Origin: Mitsuokella sp047974105
GTDB lineage: Bacteria; Bacillota; Negativicutes; Selenomonadales; Selenomonadaceae
Reading direction: 5' to 3'
DNA: 64,000 bases
NCBI RefSeq assembly: GCF_047974105.1
Contig: NZ_JBHYRS010000002.1
Location: 248,001 to 312,000, forward strand
The notes below the pieces were generated by a model. It searched no databases. It saw only the letters and a list, made by a program, of their open reading frames with translations, and had not been told where the DNA came from. Each line of letters opens with the position of its first letter. Position 1 is the first letter of the stretch. A program made the position numbers and the translations under genes. Of the stretch, positions 53,495 to 63,146 are shown one piece after another.

Positions 53495-53815
53495 TTATTT
53501 GCTGTCAGGCCTGCCTTCGTCGGGTGCCAGCCGGTCGAGCACGATGTGGTAGCCGTCGGCGCCGTAATTAAGGCAGCGCTTGACGCGGCTTATGGTAGCC
53601 GTGCTCGCCCCCGTGCGCGCGACAATATCGTCATACGTATGCCCCGCCCGGAGCATGCGCGCGACCTCAAGCCGCTGGCTCATGGCCTTGAGCTCGCTGA
53701 CCGTGCAGAGGTCTTCAAAGAACTGATAGCACTCATCGACCGTCTGCAGGGACAGCATCGCCTCGCATAGCTGGTCATTGAGCTCATCCTTGAGTTTTGG
53801 GTTTACCATACCCAT
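53495..53815 (-). CDS. YerC/YecD family TrpR-like regulator
   Basis: A 106-residue TrpR-superfamily protein with the HTH at about 60-82 (YDDIVARTGASTATISRVKR). Located first in the his operon, it is a candidate histidine-responsive repressor; the ligand is unknown. Two ATG codons six bases apart (53815 and 53809) follow AAGGAGGG; either could be used. Confidence 0.85.
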   Translation of the reverse strand: MGMVNPKLKDELNDQLCEAMLSLQTVDECYQFFEDLCTVSELKAMSQRLEVARMLRAGHTYDDIVARTGASTATISRVKRCLNYGADGYHIVLDRLAPDEGRPDSK

Positions 53816-53898
53816 ATTCCCTCCTTGTACTATAAAATCATAAAAATCGCAAACTTGCTTTCAATCTTTAATCCTTTAGTTCGTGAAAATTTATTGTC

Positions 53899-53907
53899 AT
53901 TATAACA
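53899..53907 (-). promoter_or_regulatory. extended -10 promoter of the his operon
   Basis: TGTTATAAT (TG-n-TATAAT) on the minus strand about 85 bases before yerC; the -35 region is poor, as expected for an extended -10. No T-box motif was seen in the leader. Confidence 0.55.
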
Positions 53908-53937
53908 CAGGCGTAGCAAAAAGAAAAGCGCAAAATA

Positions 53938-53975
53938 AAAAAATGTTACATCTTTAACGAAGATGTAACATTTTA
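53938..53975 (-). terminator. terminator after the HlyD-like gene
   Basis: A perfect 14-bp stem AAATGTTACATCTT/AAGATGTAACATTT with a 5-base loop, followed by TTTTTTTATTTT on the minus strand. Confidence 0.9.
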
Positions 53976-54019
53976 GGTATTCAGCTGTAATGTGAATATT
54001 CGCTGCTATTTCGGCAAAA

Positions 54020-55309
54020 TCACCCATTCATCGCAAATTTCACGACAGCCCGCATGCCCGGCTTCAAGTCAAAGCCCAGCCCTGATGGGATAGAAATGCG
54101 GATGATGAGAATGTCCGGGTCTTCTTTTTCATCTTCGACCGCCGTCGTGGTCTTCGGGTCCTGATTGCCCGAGCCTGCCGGCACGAGCTGGCCGTTTTGG
54201 CCGTCCTGACTGCCCGCAGCATTCTGGTCCGTAGGATTGCCGCTCGCGTCGTTTGTATTGACGGCCGGCTGGCCGTTGGCGCCGCCTGCATCATTTGCAT
54301 TCGCGCCATTCGTGCCAGCCTGTGCATTCACGCCGCTGCCATTTGCATTGCTGCTGTCGCTGCTGTCATCCTTTTTGGACGGCTGCTGGATATCCTGCAC
54401 GGAGCCCTGCAGCTTGTGGCCGTCGATTTCATAGGAAACGAACTGGCCGAGGCGGATTTTCGGAGCTTTTTCGCTGCTGACGCGCGCTTCGACCCAGATA
54501 TCATCGGCGTTGCCGACACTGGCAATCGTCTGACCGGCCTTGACGTCCGTGCCTTCGTCGATGCCATCGGCGTAGTAGACCGTGCCGGCTACCGGCGCGA
54601 CGATATCGGTCTCGGCAGCATCCTGCTTGGCATTATCGAGGGCTGCCTGTGCCTGCTTGAGCTGAAGCTCGGCAGTCTGTACGGCCTTCGGGTCAGCCGG
54701 CTGGGTCGTCGTCTTATACGTGACGGCCGGTGCCGAAGATGCAGAGGACGCAGCCGGAGCCGAAGGTGCGGACGAAGCGGAGCTGGCCGAGTTGTAGGCC
54801 GCTACGGCAGCGTCGCGTTCGCGCGCGCTGACCGCGCCCATCTCATAGAGCTCCTGCATGCGATGCATGCGCGACTCGGCGGCAGCTGCACTCTGCGAAG
54901 AACCGCTGCTGCGTGCCGGCGCACTGGCGGCCGGCGCCGGCGCAGGGCCCGGCACAGCGACCGTCACGGTCTGGCCCTTCTTGATTTCATCGAGATTGCG
55001 CTGCGAAAGAGCCACGGTCTGCTCGAGGTTGGCGAGGTCATCATCCGTGATCTTGCTCTGCACGTGCGCGATGATGTCGCCGGCCTCGACGTGCTCGCCA
55101 TCAGCCACGACTTTTTCCGTGACCGTCGCGTTGCCGTGGACCTTCGTCGCGACGAGTGAGCTGGCAACCTGTGCATCGTAGACATTGAAGTACTTGTGCT
55201 GATGCTGGTAGTAGTAAATGCCGCTCGCGGCGGCGACGGCGATGAGAATCAGGCCGACAAGGCCGTACTTCATGAAATATTGTACTTTTTTTGTGATATC
55301 GACTTCCAA
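54020..55309 (-). CDS. HlyD-family periplasmic adaptor-like membrane protein
   Basis: The product has 429 residues. One membrane anchor at about 14-31, a barrel-sandwich hybrid domain split by a helical hairpin (VTEKVVADGEHVEAGDIIAHV and later DIVAPVAGTVYYADGIDEG), and a final beta-barrel region. The hairpin is Ala/Ser/Pro-rich, and a long Asn/Gly/Ala/Gln low-complexity insert occupies about 310-385. No permease or TolC gene is adjacent, so its partner must be elsewhere or its role is structural. Own terminator. Confidence 0.75.
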   Translation of the reverse strand: MEVDITKKVQYFMKYGLVGLILIAVAAASGIYYYQHQHKYFNVYDAQVASSLVATKVHGNATVTEKVVADGEHVEAGDIIAHVQSKITDDDLANLEQTVALSQRNLDEIKKGQTVTVAVPGPAPAPAASAPARSSGSSQSAAAAESRMHRMQELYEMGAVSARERDAAVAAYNSASSASSAPSAPAASSASSAPAVTYKTTTQPADPKAVQTAELQLKQAQAALDNAKQDAAETDIVAPVAGTVYYADGIDEGTDVKAGQTIASVGNADDIWVEARVSSEKAPKIRLGQFVSYEIDGHKLQGSVQDIQQPSKKDDSSDSSNANGSGVNAQAGTNGANANDAGGANGQPAVNTNDASGNPTDQNAAGSQDGQNGQLVPAGSGNQDPKTTTAVEDEKEDPDILIIRISIPSGLGFDLKPGMRAVVKFAMNG

Positions 55310-55356
55310 GGTTGAACCTCCATCATCTTATATCATCTTAATCTTGTCGTATCAGC

Positions 55357-55387
55357 CATAAAACCTCCCTCAAAAGTGAGGGAGGTT
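55357..55387 (-). terminator. terminator after alaS
   Basis: AACCTCCCTCA-CTTT-TGAGGGAGGTT followed by TTATGG on the minus strand, 28 bases beyond the alaS stop. Confidence 0.8.
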
Positions 55388-55414
55388 CTTGTTGATACTA
55401 TAAGGCTTAAAGGC

Positions 55415-58039
55415 TCAGCCGAGCTGTGCTTCGATGACAGCCATGGCCTTGTCAAAAGCCTGCGGCACGGCTTCGGCGTTCTTGCCGCCGGCCTGTGCCA
55501 TGTCCGGACGTCCGCCGCCGCCGCCACCGACGACTGCTGCGGCTTCCTTGATAATCTTGCCCGCATGGATGCCGCGCTTGACGGCATCCTTCGAAGCCTT
55601 GACGACGAGGTTGACCTTGCCGTCATTGACGCAGGCGAGTACGACGACGCCGTTTTCGAGCTTGCTGAGCGTGATGTCTGCAACATCGCGCAGAGCGTCC
55701 ATGTTCTCGACATTGGCCTTGCCCGTAACGACCGAGACGCCCTTGACGTCCTTGACACCGGCGATGAGCTGCTGAGCATCGGCTTTTTCCTGCATCGCAG
55801 CGACTTCGGCGAGCTTGGCAGCCTGCTCCTTATTCTCAGCCTGCAGTTTTTCAACCGCTGCCGGCACGTCCTCTTCCTTCGTCTTTAAGAGGGCTGCTGC
55901 CTTCTTGAGCACAGTAAACTTGCCGTTTGCATAGTCGAGAGCGGCTTTGCCCGTGATGGCTTCGATGCGGCGCACGCCCGAGGCGACGCCCGTCTCGCCG
56001 ACAATCTTGAACATGCCGATCTGGCCAACGTTCTTGACGTGCGAGCCGGCGCAGAGCTCCATCGAGAAGCCCGGCACGCGGACGACGCGGACGACGTCGC
56101 CGTATTTCTCGGAGAACAGTGCCATGGCGCCTGCCTTCTTGGCTTCGTCAAGGCTCATATGCGAAATCTCGACATCCTGACCTTTGAGGATGACCTTGTT
56201 GACGAGTTCTTCGACGTCTGCGAGCTGCTGGGCCGTGACCGGCTCGAAGTTCGTGAAGTCAAAGCGCAGACGGTCCGGCGTGACGGACGAACCGGCCTGG
56301 TTGACCTGGTCGCCGACAACGCGCTTCAGGGCAGCCTGCAGCAGATGCGTAGCCGTGTGGTTGCGGGCCGAAGCGAGCTTCTTCTCCTGGTCGACTTCGA
56401 TCTTGACCGTCTCGCCGACCTTGAGTTGGCCTTCTTCGACGTAGGAGACATGGTAAACCGTGCCGTCCGGCAGTTTCTTGGCGTTCGTCGCCTTGATGCG
56501 GCCGAATTCGCCAAGGAGCATGCCCTCGTCGCCGACCTGTCCGCCGCCTTCGGCGTAGAACGGGGTCTTGTCGAGGATGATGCCGGCCTCTTCGCCGTCC
56601 GTGATTTCGTCGACGAGCTTGCCGTCCTTCCAGATGGCAACGACTTTGGCCTCTTTGGCCTCCGGGTCAACCTTGAGTTTCGAGACATCGATGCCCGAAA
56701 GGTCCGGTACAGCGACGCGCTGGTTCTCGGCGCGGGCATTTCTTGCGCGTTCGCGCTGCTCGTTCATGGCCTTGTCAAAGCCCTCTTTGTCGAGGTCGAG
56801 GCCATTCTCGTGCAGGATTTCTTCCGTGAGCTCCCACGGGAAACCGAACGTATCGTAAAGACGGAAACCAATCTCGCCCGGCAGTTCTTTCTTGCCGTCC
56901 TTCGTGAGTTCCTTGATTTCGTCGTCAAGCAGTTCCATGCCCTGATTGAGCGTAGCAGCGAAGCGGTCTTCCTCGATGCTGATGACTTTCTTGATGTAGT
57001 CCTGCTTGGCAATGAGCTCGCCGAAATCGCTGGCATCGCGGTAGATGTCAACCACAGCATCGACGGCGCCCTCAAGGAATTTGCCCTTGATGCCGAGCAT
57101 GCGGCCGTGGCGGATGGCACGGCGCAGGATGCGGCGCAGCACGTAGCCGCGGCCTTCGTTCGACGGCAGGATGCCGTCCATGATCATGACGGCCATGGAA
57201 CGGGCATGGTCAGCGATGACCTTCAGCGAGATATCCGTCTTTTCGTCCTTGCCGTACTCAACGCCTGCTACCTTAGCGGCGTACTCGATAATCGGGTACA
57301 GCAGGTCCGTCTCGAAGTTCGTCTTCTTGTTCTGGACAACCGAAGCCAGACGCTCGAGGCCGCAGCCCGTATCGATGTTCTTATGGGCGAGGTTCTTGTA
57401 CGAGCCGTCTTCCTGACGGTCGTACTGCGTGAAGACGAGGTTCCAGATTTCAAGATAACGGTCGCAGTCACAGCCGACAGCGCACGTCGGTTTGCCGCAG
57501 CCGCGCTCTTCGCCGAGGTCGATGTAAATCTCGGAGTCCGGACCGCACGGGCCAGGGCCGATTTCCCAGAAATTGTCTTCCATCTTGACGATGTGGTCCT
57601 GCGGGAAGCCCGGCTGGGACTTCCAGATTTCAATGGCTTCCGTATCATCCGGATAAACCGTGACCCAGAGCTTGTCTTTCGGCAGCTCGATGACCTGCGT
57701 CAGGAACTCCCAGGCCCAGGGAATGGCCTCGCCCTTGAAATAATCGCCGAACGAGAAGTTGCCGAGCATTTCAAAGAACGTCTGGTGACGCGCCGTGCGG
57801 CCGACGTTCTCGATATCGCCCGTGCGGACGCAGCGCTGGCTCGTCGTCACGCGCGTGCGGGGCGGCTTCATCTTGCCCGTGAAGAACGGCTTCAGCGGAG
57901 CCATGCCCGCACCAATCAGAAGCAGCGTCGGGTCATCCTGCGGAATCAGCGAGAAACTCGGCAGGCGCAGATGGCCTTTCTTTTCTGCGAAGAACTGCAG
58001 ATAAGCTTCACGCAGTTCATTACCACTCATGTACTTCAA
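55415..58039 (-). CDS. alaS: alanyl-tRNA synthetase
   Basis: An 874-residue class II synthetase. N-terminal aminoacylation core (TSQRCVRTGDIENVGRTARH), editing domain with the zinc motif NHTATHLLQAAL and CAGSHVKNVG, and the C-terminal oligomerisation domain with GGGGGGRPDMAQAGG. I keep the TTG at 58039 as start because GGGGG lies 10 bases upstream; an ATG three codons later is an alternative. No T-box is present in the leader. Confidence 0.96.
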   Translation of the reverse strand: MKYMSGNELREAYLQFFAEKKGHLRLPSFSLIPQDDPTLLLIGAGMAPLKPFFTGKMKPPRTRVTTSQRCVRTGDIENVGRTARHQTFFEMLGNFSFGDYFKGEAIPWAWEFLTQVIELPKDKLWVTVYPDDTEAIEIWKSQPGFPQDHIVKMEDNFWEIGPGPCGPDSEIYIDLGEERGCGKPTCAVGCDCDRYLEIWNLVFTQYDRQEDGSYKNLAHKNIDTGCGLERLASVVQNKKTNFETDLLYPIIEYAAKVAGVEYGKDEKTDISLKVIADHARSMAVMIMDGILPSNEGRGYVLRRILRRAIRHGRMLGIKGKFLEGAVDAVVDIYRDASDFGELIAKQDYIKKVISIEEDRFAATLNQGMELLDDEIKELTKDGKKELPGEIGFRLYDTFGFPWELTEEILHENGLDLDKEGFDKAMNEQRERARNARAENQRVAVPDLSGIDVSKLKVDPEAKEAKVVAIWKDGKLVDEITDGEEAGIILDKTPFYAEGGGQVGDEGMLLGEFGRIKATNAKKLPDGTVYHVSYVEEGQLKVGETVKIEVDQEKKLASARNHTATHLLQAALKRVVGDQVNQAGSSVTPDRLRFDFTNFEPVTAQQLADVEELVNKVILKGQDVEISHMSLDEAKKAGAMALFSEKYGDVVRVVRVPGFSMELCAGSHVKNVGQIGMFKIVGETGVASGVRRIEAITGKAALDYANGKFTVLKKAAALLKTKEEDVPAAVEKLQAENKEQAAKLAEVAAMQEKADAQQLIAGVKDVKGVSVVTGKANVENMDALRDVADITLSKLENGVVVLACVNDGKVNLVVKASKDAVKRGIHAGKIIKEAAAVVGGGGGGRPDMAQAGGKNAEAVPQAFDKAMAVIEAQLG

Positions 58040-58195
58040 AAAAATCTACCCCCATAAGAGAAATCTACCGCTGTGCGGAAAAATCTCAGGATTTGTGCGT
58101 TAAGTTTTACATAACTATTTTCAAGTATACCACAAGGCCCGCGTATTTTTCCAGTAGTTTCACGAGTTTCGCATAAAGTTTTGCCGCTGCAGCAC

Positions 58196-58238
58196 AAAAA
58201 AAGAGCTCCCGCAGCACAAAACATGAGGCGGAAGCTCC
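58196..58238 (-). terminator. terminator after ftsK
   Basis: GGAGCTTCCGC and GCGGGAGCTC arms followed by TTTTTTT on the minus strand, just beyond the ftsK stop. Confidence 0.85.
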
Positions 58239-58266
58239 TGCTTCTATTATATTATGATATTCTTCG

Positions 58267-61131
58267 TTACGATTCGCCCATCGCGGCTTCGACGGCGGCC
58301 ATGGCCTGTTCGGAGCCCATGAGGATTTCGCGCGGCTTGCTGCCGATGTTCGGGCCGACAATCTTGAGGTCCTCCATCTCATCAATGAGGCGCGCGGCAC
58401 GCGTGTAGCCGACGCGGAACCGCCGCTGTAGGGAAGACGCCGAGGCCTGCCCCGTCGACATGACGAGGTTCACGGCGTCGGGCAGCAGCTCGTCGAGTTT
58501 CGGCTGACGGCCGCCCTTGCCCTCTTCTTTTGCTTCTTCTTCCTTCATGGCGTTTTCCGTGAACGAGATGATTTCCTCGTTGGCCTCCATCTCCTGCCCC
58601 TGCGCGCGGATGAAATCGAGGAGTTTCTCGACTTCTTCGTCGCTGATGAACGCACCCTGCACGCGCATGGGCTTGGCGGCGCCGACCGGATAAAACAGCA
58701 TGTCGCCGCGGCCTAAGAGTTTTTCCGCGCCGCTGCGGTCGAGAATCGTGCGCGAGTCAATCTGACTCGACACGGCAAACGAAATGCGCGACGGGATGTT
58801 GGCCTTGATGATGCCCGTGATGACATCGACGGACGGACGCTGCGTCGCGAGCACCATGTGGATGCCGGCGGCGCGGGCCTTCTGCGCGAGACGGCAGATG
58901 GCGTCCTCGACATCGTGCGGCGCGACCATCATGAGGTCGGCGAGCTCGTCGATGATGATGACAATGGCCGGCATCTTGTCGTCAGGGAATTTATTATTGT
59001 AGGTTTCCATGTTGCGCACGTTGTGCTCGGCGAATTTCGCATAGCGTTTTTCCATTTCCTGCACGGACCAGTTGAGCACAGACGCGGCCTTCTTGGCCTC
59101 CGTGACAACCGGCACCATGAGGTGCGGAATGCCGTTGTAATTCGACAGCTCGACCATCTTCGGGTCGACGAGGATGAATTTGACTTCATCGGGCTTCGCC
59201 TTGAAGAGGATGCTCGTAATCAGCGTGTTGATGCAGACGGATTTACCGGAACCCGTGGCACCGGCGACTAAGAGATGCGGCATCTTCGCGAGGTCCGCAA
59301 AAATCGCCTGACCGCCGATGTCCATGCCGAGGCCGACCGTGAGTTTCGACTTGGCCTTGGCAAAACGCTCATTTTCAAGCACTTCGCGCAGGGCGACGCC
59401 TTCAAGCTCCTTGTTCGGCACCTCGATGCCAATCGCGGCCTTGCCCGGAATCGGCTCGATGCGCACGGACGTCGCCGCGAGGCTCAGCGCGAGGTCATCA
59501 GCGAGATTCGTGATTTTGCTGACCTTGACGCCCGGCGCCGGCTCAAGCTCGTAGCGCGTGACGGCCGGACCGTGGCAGGCGTTGATGATTTTCGCCTTGA
59601 CGTGGAAATCTTCAAGCGTCTGCTGCAGGATGTGGGCCTTGTCGGCAATCTCCATCTCGAGCGCGGCATTGTGTTTCTTGACGTGCTTCGTGAGGATTTC
59701 CGTGACCTTCGGCAGGATGTACGGACGCGGCGGCGCGGCTGGGGCCTTATTCTCCTCTGCCCCCTGCGCTTCGCCGAGGCCGCCGCGCGAAACTTTTGCG
59801 GAGCCATCGAGGACGGCCGCGGCCGGCATAATCGGCGCAATTTCATCGTACGACGGCATTTCCGTCGGATGTTTCTTCATCGGGCTCGGCGACGGCGGCA
59901 CGACAGGTGCCGTATGCGGTACAGAAACCGCCGGAGCCGGAGCAGCTGCGGCAGACGCGCCAAAGGATTCAGCCGAGGACGAAGGCATGCCCAGCGTGTC
60001 TTCCTCCCCGAGGCCTTCCTTCGAAGCGCTGCCCTCTTCCCGGCGGCGGCCGATGTCCCGCAGGCTCGCCGGCGGCGCCATCATGCCGATGGGCTCGATG
60101 GAATCCGGCAGGCCCATGGCCCGCGGTTCTTCTGCCGGCTCACTGCCGAGGGAATTTTTGCCAGCCGCGGCAGGCTCTGATTCCGCGCCGAAAGGTTCGA
60201 CACCTTCCAAGCCGTAATCGCCGTGACTGCCCTCACCCTCATGGTTCTGGCCGTATTGAATGGTAAAGTCCGGCATGGACGAAGCAGCTGCGGAAGCTGC
60301 TGTTTCCTGAGCGGCCGCGGCTCCGGCGACACCCAAAGATGTTTCAGCAGCCGCCGCAGTCGTGGCAGTTTCCGCCGCAGGCTCAGCTGGCGCCGCAAAG
60401 CGCTTGTCCGCCGCCTGATTGTAGAAACTGCCGTGCTCCCTGACTTTTTCGACCTTCTCGCGCACGGCCTCAGCCACATGCGCCTCGACGCGGCCGCCGA
60501 CTTCCACAGCCTTGCCGTACGTCGACTGCAGGGCCGAACCCGCGGCCGCCGCGCCCTTTTTCGCCTGCGCCTGCGTCTTTAAAAGCCCCGCGGCCAGCGA
60601 CCACGTCGTCGAGAGCAGCACGGCACCGACCGTGCCGACGCCGAGGATGATGATGGAGCCGTCGACGCCAAAGAACTTGCGCAAAAGCAGCAGAAAACCG
60701 CCGCCCAAAAGTCCTCCGCCCGTCGGCAGGCTCTCGGGCATAATTTCCGCGCCGACCGGCACCTTGAAGTGATGCCAGATGGCCAGCACGGAGATAAAGA
60801 GCGCGAGAATGCCGAAAAAGCGCGGCGAATACTTCGGCCCGCGGTGCCTTGTCATGTACGTCCAGGCAATCAGGAGAATCAGGACGGCAATGAGGATGGA
60901 ACCGACGCCGAAGAAATAGCGCAGGAATTTGGCGAAATAGACGCCGACAAAACCCACGTTAAGGCCGCAGATGCCGCAGATTGAGATGAGGCCGGCAGCA
61001 AAAAGCGCGAGGCCAAAAAGCTCATAGCGGCGGCCAGAATGCGCTCGCGCGACCTTATGGCCCGTCTTCTTCGTGGCCGAACGCACAGGCTTGCGCCGCG
61101 TACGCGGGCGGGCAGGCGTTGTCTTTTTCAA
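58267..61131 (-). CDS. ftsK: FtsK/SpoIIIE family DNA translocase
   Basis: A 954-residue protein with a basic N-terminus, about four membrane segments (residues 40-200), a long low-complexity Ala/Glu/Pro linker, then the motor: Walker A GATGSGKS near 623, KFILVDPKMVELS, Walker B IVIIIDELADLMM, and the C-terminal gamma winged helix (SSLQRRFRVGYTRAARLIDE) that reads KOPS/SRS sites. Pumps DNA at the division septum. TTG at 61131 is preceded by AGGAGG. Confidence 0.94.
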   Translation of the reverse strand: MKKTTPARPRTRRKPVRSATKKTGHKVARAHSGRRYELFGLALFAAGLISICGICGLNVGFVGVYFAKFLRYFFGVGSILIAVLILLIAWTYMTRHRGPKYSPRFFGILALFISVLAIWHHFKVPVGAEIMPESLPTGGGLLGGGFLLLLRKFFGVDGSIIILGVGTVGAVLLSTTWSLAAGLLKTQAQAKKGAAAAGSALQSTYGKAVEVGGRVEAHVAEAVREKVEKVREHGSFYNQAADKRFAAPAEPAAETATTAAAAETSLGVAGAAAAQETAASAAASSMPDFTIQYGQNHEGEGSHGDYGLEGVEPFGAESEPAAAGKNSLGSEPAEEPRAMGLPDSIEPIGMMAPPASLRDIGRRREEGSASKEGLGEEDTLGMPSSSAESFGASAAAAPAPAVSVPHTAPVVPPSPSPMKKHPTEMPSYDEIAPIMPAAAVLDGSAKVSRGGLGEAQGAEENKAPAAPPRPYILPKVTEILTKHVKKHNAALEMEIADKAHILQQTLEDFHVKAKIINACHGPAVTRYELEPAPGVKVSKITNLADDLALSLAATSVRIEPIPGKAAIGIEVPNKELEGVALREVLENERFAKAKSKLTVGLGMDIGGQAIFADLAKMPHLLVAGATGSGKSVCINTLITSILFKAKPDEVKFILVDPKMVELSNYNGIPHLMVPVVTEAKKAASVLNWSVQEMEKRYAKFAEHNVRNMETYNNKFPDDKMPAIVIIIDELADLMMVAPHDVEDAICRLAQKARAAGIHMVLATQRPSVDVITGIIKANIPSRISFAVSSQIDSRTILDRSGAEKLLGRGDMLFYPVGAAKPMRVQGAFISDEEVEKLLDFIRAQGQEMEANEEIISFTENAMKEEEAKEEGKGGRQPKLDELLPDAVNLVMSTGQASASSLQRRFRVGYTRAARLIDEMEDLKIVGPNIGSKPREILMGSEQAMAAVEAAMGES

Positions 61132-61223
61132 GAAAATTCCTCCTACAAACACATATATTATTTCGGCATGAGATAATTAGCAAATGGCGGGAAGGACTGT
61201 TTCGGTTTGATGATTTCAGCAAA

Positions 61224-61409
61224 GGGGCCGGTGAAAATATTTCGGCTTCGGTGCTCCATGTAAATGAAGCCCATGATATAAAGATATCCTTAGCCATTTC
61301 GCCGTCTGCCACGGCGTTCTCACATCGCAGGACTTAGCCCATCTTTCTTGGACTTCAGCCCTGCAGGCAGAACATTCCACACCTGCAGGCGAAATATTTC
61401 CCCCAGCCC
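61224..61409 (+). repeat. structured repeat element, copy C
   Basis: 186 bases upstream of ftsK. Outer stem GGGGCCGGTGAAAATA pairs with TATTTCCCCCAGCCC with three mismatches, continued by TTTCG/CGAAA. Second stem GAAGCCCA/TGGACTTC. The core hairpin has become CGCCGT-CTGCC-ACGGCG, a compensated C-G to T-A change relative to A, B and D. The most diverged copy. Confidence 0.8.
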
Positions 61410-61601
61410 TAGTTTCTTTTTATTTACATCGTAGATTCCAAACTTCGTCAGTGACCGAAACAGCCCTTCCCACCTCAGCTGCTTTCAGTCTACATTATAA
61501 TAAGCCGAAGCCCCACTCTACCGACAAAAAATCGTGCGTTATCCTCTCGCAGAAGGTGGTGAAGACACCTCCTGCGAGAGCAAAAAGGCAGGACGTGACT
61601 A
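61410..61601. other. spacer between elements C and D
   Basis: 192 bases without a convincing gene. It contains a hairpin at about 61553-61581 (CTCTCGCAG...CTGCGAGAG), as the A/B spacer also contains one, but the sequences are unrelated. Confidence 0.5.
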
Positions 61602-61788
61602 GGAGCGGGGGAATATTTTCGCCTGCAGGCGCTGCAGCGACTGCCCGCAGGGCTGGGAGCCGGGAAAACTTTACCTAATGCCACAGTGTCAGAACGCCGC
61701 GGCAGGCGGCGAAGTCCCTTTTTCTCAGCAAAACCTGCATGGCTCCCATTTAGCGGAAGCGCCGAAGCCGAAAATATTTCACCGCTCC
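61602..61788 (-). repeat. structured repeat element, copy D
   Basis: 187 bases, inverted relative to C. Outer stem GGAGCGG-(T/G)-G-(A/G)-AATAT with one mismatch and one wobble, second stem GGGAGCC/GGCTCCC, core hairpin as in A and B, and the GCCCTGCGGGC and CCTGCAGGCGAAA segments near the 3' end. Lies just beyond the mtaD stop. Confidence 0.85.
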
Positions 61789-61833
61789 CCTTGCCAAATG
61801 TATCCAATTTTCGCGAACCAGCCCCGCGTACTA

Positions 61834-63111
61834 TTATTTCGTCAGCCTCTCTGCACATTTCTGTGCTTCAAAGAAGATGCGTTCCTTATCGAGCGTCAAG
61901 AGCTCGCGCCCTTCCATGAGGACTTTGCCGTCGACGAGCACGGTGTCTGCGGAGTCCGCATGTGCCGAGTAGACGAGCAGCGATGCGAGGTCGTTGCGCG
62001 GGTACCAGGCCGCGCTGTTCATATTGAAAAGCGTGAAATCGGCCTTGCAGCCCTTTTCGATTTTGCCGACATTTTTGAGTCCTGCAGCCTTTGCGCCGTA
62101 CTCCGTGCCCATCTTGAGGGCTGTGCGGGCCGGTACTGCCAACGGGTCAAGGGTATTGACTTTATGCAGCATGGCCGCGAGGTTGATTTCCTCGAGCATG
62201 TCGAGGTTGTTGTTCGACGAGGCACCGTCCGTGCCGAGGGCCACGCAGACGCCCTCTTTCAGGAGGCGCGGCACCGGCGCGACGCCGCTTGCGAGCTTCA
62301 TATTGCTGCCCGGATTGTGCGCGACGCGGATGCCGTATTTCTTGATGATGGCGATGTCCTCGTCGTCGAGGTGGACGCAGTGCGCGGCAAGCGTGCCGCT
62401 TTCAAAGAGGCCCGTCTCCTCAACGTAGCGGAACGGGCGCTTGCCGTACGTCTTCGTGATCTGTTCGATCTCAGCTTTCGTCTCCGCCATGTGGATATGG
62501 ACTTCGGCGCCGCATTTTTTTGCAGCTGCGCTGACTTTCTTCAAAAAGTCCGGCGGGCAGGTGTACGGGGCGTGCGGGCCGAACATGACCGTGATGCGGC
62601 CGTTTTCAGCTCCATGGAAGTCGTGAAACAGGCTGACATTTTCCTCGAGCTTCTTGTCGCCGTCCGGTGCCACGCCGATGATGCCGCGCGAGAGCACGGC
62701 GCGAAGGCCCGAGTCAATGGCGACTTCGGCGACCTTTTCCATGTACGGGCCGTACATGTCGACGAACGAAGTCGTGCCGCCCTCAATCATCTCGACGGCT
62801 GCGATCATCGCGCCCCAGTAGATGTCTTCTTCCTGCATCTTCGCCTCGGCCGGCCAGATCATATTGTTGAGCCAGTCCATGAGGTTCATATCGTCGGCGT
62901 AGCTGCGAAACAGCGTCATCGAAGCGTGCGTGTGCGCGTTGACAAAGCCCGGCACGGCGAATTTATCCTTGCCGTCGATGATTTTGGCCGCATGGAAGTC
63001 CGCCGGCACCTCGCCGACGCCCACGATTTTATCCTTGTCAATCATGATATTCGTGAGTGGCGTCGTGCCGTCCGGCAGGAACGCATATACGTTTTTAATC
63101 AGTGTCTTCAT
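61834..63111 (-). CDS. mtaD: 5-methylthioadenosine/S-adenosylhomocysteine deaminase
   Basis: A 425-residue amidohydrolase: metal-binding NAHTHASMTLFRS, HIHMAETKAE, HCVHLDDED and GTDGASSNNNLDM. Deaminates MTA or SAH to the inosyl form. It follows ahcY by 35 bases, so the two SAH-handling enzymes are one operon. Confidence 0.93.
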   Translation of the reverse strand: MKTLIKNVYAFLPDGTTPLTNIMIDKDKIVGVGEVPADFHAAKIIDGKDKFAVPGFVNAHTHASMTLFRSYADDMNLMDWLNNMIWPAEAKMQEEDIYWGAMIAAVEMIEGGTTSFVDMYGPYMEKVAEVAIDSGLRAVLSRGIIGVAPDGDKKLEENVSLFHDFHGAENGRITVMFGPHAPYTCPPDFLKKVSAAAKKCGAEVHIHMAETKAEIEQITKTYGKRPFRYVEETGLFESGTLAAHCVHLDDEDIAIIKKYGIRVAHNPGSNMKLASGVAPVPRLLKEGVCVALGTDGASSNNNLDMLEEINLAAMLHKVNTLDPLAVPARTALKMGTEYGAKAAGLKNVGKIEKGCKADFTLFNMNSAAWYPRNDLASLLVYSAHADSADTVLVDGKVLMEGRELLTLDKERIFFEAQKCAERLTK

Positions 63112-63146
63112 GATTTATATTCTCCGTTTACGCAAGACTTACGCCA

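Noticed and set aside
53830..54027. 65-codon frame between yerC and the HlyD-like gene
   Set aside because: It spans the strong terminator and the his promoter and has no ribosome site.
56039..58057. Open frame of over 600 codons opposite alaS
   Set aside because: Codon-phase shadow of alaS; the translation has no family features.
58040..58195. T-box leader upstream of alaS
   Set aside because: No GGTGGNACCGCG-type T-box sequence and no antiterminator before the gene; only a weak TATACT-type promoter.
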